13,987 bases of DNA, taken from contig JAYOFL010000075.1 in the NCBI GenBank assembly GCA_038117205.1, positions 1-13,987 of the forward strand. Direction: 5' to 3'. The position numbers were made by a program, and so were the translations under genes. Every line of letters begins with the position of its first letter. The stretch's first letter is position 1. Source of the stretch: JAQBZY01 sp038117205. Lineage in GTDB: Bacteria; Pseudomonadota; Alphaproteobacteria; Rhodospirillales; Casp-alpha2. The notes beneath the pieces were generated by a model, which ran no database searches, had not been told where the DNA came from, and saw nothing but the letters and a program-made list of their open reading frames with translations. Shown piece after piece: positions 13,419 to 13,987 of this stretch.

Positions 13419-13987
13419 ATGGCCAACGCAGCGGACGCCCATCACGACGATCACCACGGGCACTATCCGAGCTTCTTCAGCCGCTGGTTCTGTTCGACGA
13501 ACCACAAGGACATCGGCACGCTCTATCTGTATTTCTCGATGGTCGCGGCGCTGATCGGCGGCGCCATGTCCTGGTACATCCGTCTCGAACTGACCGAGCC
13601 GGGCATCCAGTACATCCACGACTTCCAGTTCTACAACGTGCTGCTCACCGCGCACGGCTTCATCATGGTGTTCTTCGTCGTCATGCCGGCGATGATCGGC
13701 GGCTTCGGCAACTGGTTCGTGCCGCTGATGATCGGCGCGCCGGACATGGCCTTCCCGCGCATGAACAACATCAGCTTCTGGCTGCTGGTGGCGGGCTTCA
13801 TCCTGCTGCTCCTGTCGGCGGTGATCGGTTCCGGTCCTGGCACCGGTTGGACCGTCTATCCGCCGCTGTCGAGCGGGATCTACCACCCCAGTCCGTCGGT
13901 GGACTTCGGCATCCTGTCGCTGCACGTGGCGGGCGCGTCGTCGATCCTCGGCGCCATCAACTTCATCGTCACCATCTTCAACATGCG
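13419..13987 (+). CDS. coxA: Cytochrome c oxidase subunit I (partial, 3' end beyond window)
   Basis: This is the N-terminal 189 codons of the catalytic subunit, which reduces O2 at heme a3-CuB and pumps protons. After a histidine-rich start (HHDDHHGHYP) comes FFSRWFCSTNHKDIGTLY, the conserved entry to helix I. H79 in TAHGFIMVFF is a low-spin heme a ligand. GAPDMAFPRMNNISFW contains D109, at the position of the D-channel entrance aspartate, and the conserved asparagines. WTVYPPLSS and HPSPSVDFGILSLHVAG are also canonical, so this is an A-type oxidase. AAGG about 10 nt before the ATG is the ribosome site. It lies 33 nt after coxB. The CuB and heme a3 ligand regions lie past the window edge and cannot be checked. 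Confidence 0.96.
   Translation, partial: MANAADAHHDDHHGHYPSFFSRWFCSTNHKDIGTLYLYFSMVAALIGGAMSWYIRLELTEPGIQYIHDFQFYNVLLTAHGFIMVFFVVMPAMIGGFGNWFVPLMIGAPDMAFPRMNNISFWLLVAGFILLLLSAVIGSGPGTGWTVYPPLSSGIYHPSPSVDFGILSLHVAGASSILGAINFIVTIFNM

Noticed and set aside
1..13987. CRISPR array, tRNA, rRNA, insertion sequence or phage attachment site
   Set aside because: No regularly spaced repeats, tRNA-like cloverleaf, transposase reading frame or target-site duplication was seen on either strand.

Overview
The window is GC-rich with dense, short-spaced genes. The layout (an aa3-type coxB-coxA pair, ctaB, thrC followed by an M16 mitochondrial-processing-peptidase-like gene, a TAXI binding protein, a YqgE gene beside a DsbD/ScsB-like gene) points to an alphaproteobacterium, perhaps near Rhodospirillales or Rhizobiales. 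That placement rests on gene content and protein motifs only.

Region 1 (1-2512, minus strand): a membrane DsbD/ScsB-type disulfide reductase followed by the 5' part of a Prx5-like peroxiredoxin that runs off the left edge. Together they suggest an envelope and peroxide redox module. Region 2 (2513-3528, plus strand): a divergent promoter region, a YqgE/AlgH-family gene, and an 84-residue acidic protein of unknown function that overlaps it by 8 nt. Region 3 (3529-3820): a convergent gene junction filled by two direct copies of a palindromic repeat, one interrupted by a 23-nt hairpin.

Region 4 (3821-6483, minus strand): threonine synthase with a TTG start, coupled by an ATGA overlap to an M16 zinc protease. 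Region 5 (6656-7597, plus strand): a TAXI-type TRAP periplasmic binding protein with no membrane subunits beside it. A 45-bp palindromic repeat separates it from the next convergent gene.

Region 6 (7657-12211, minus strand): a tight run of five genes: a 44-residue single-span protein, a DUF420 (CtaM-like) membrane protein, a divergent heme-copper-oxidase subunit I-like protein, heme O synthase (ctaB) and an M32 carboxypeptidase. Region 7 (12534-13987, plus strand): coxB and the start of coxA of an aa3-type cytochrome c oxidase. A 322-bp intergenic region with a long imperfect hairpin separates it from region 6.

How they work together: CtaB makes heme O, the precursor of the heme A needed by CoxA; CoxB carries CuA; DUF420 proteins are linked to oxidase assembly. 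The most unusual item is the subunit I-like protein at 10177-11604. It keeps histidines placed like most heme and copper ligands of the superfamily but appears to lack one of the paired CuB histidines, and no dedicated subunit II of its own is visible.
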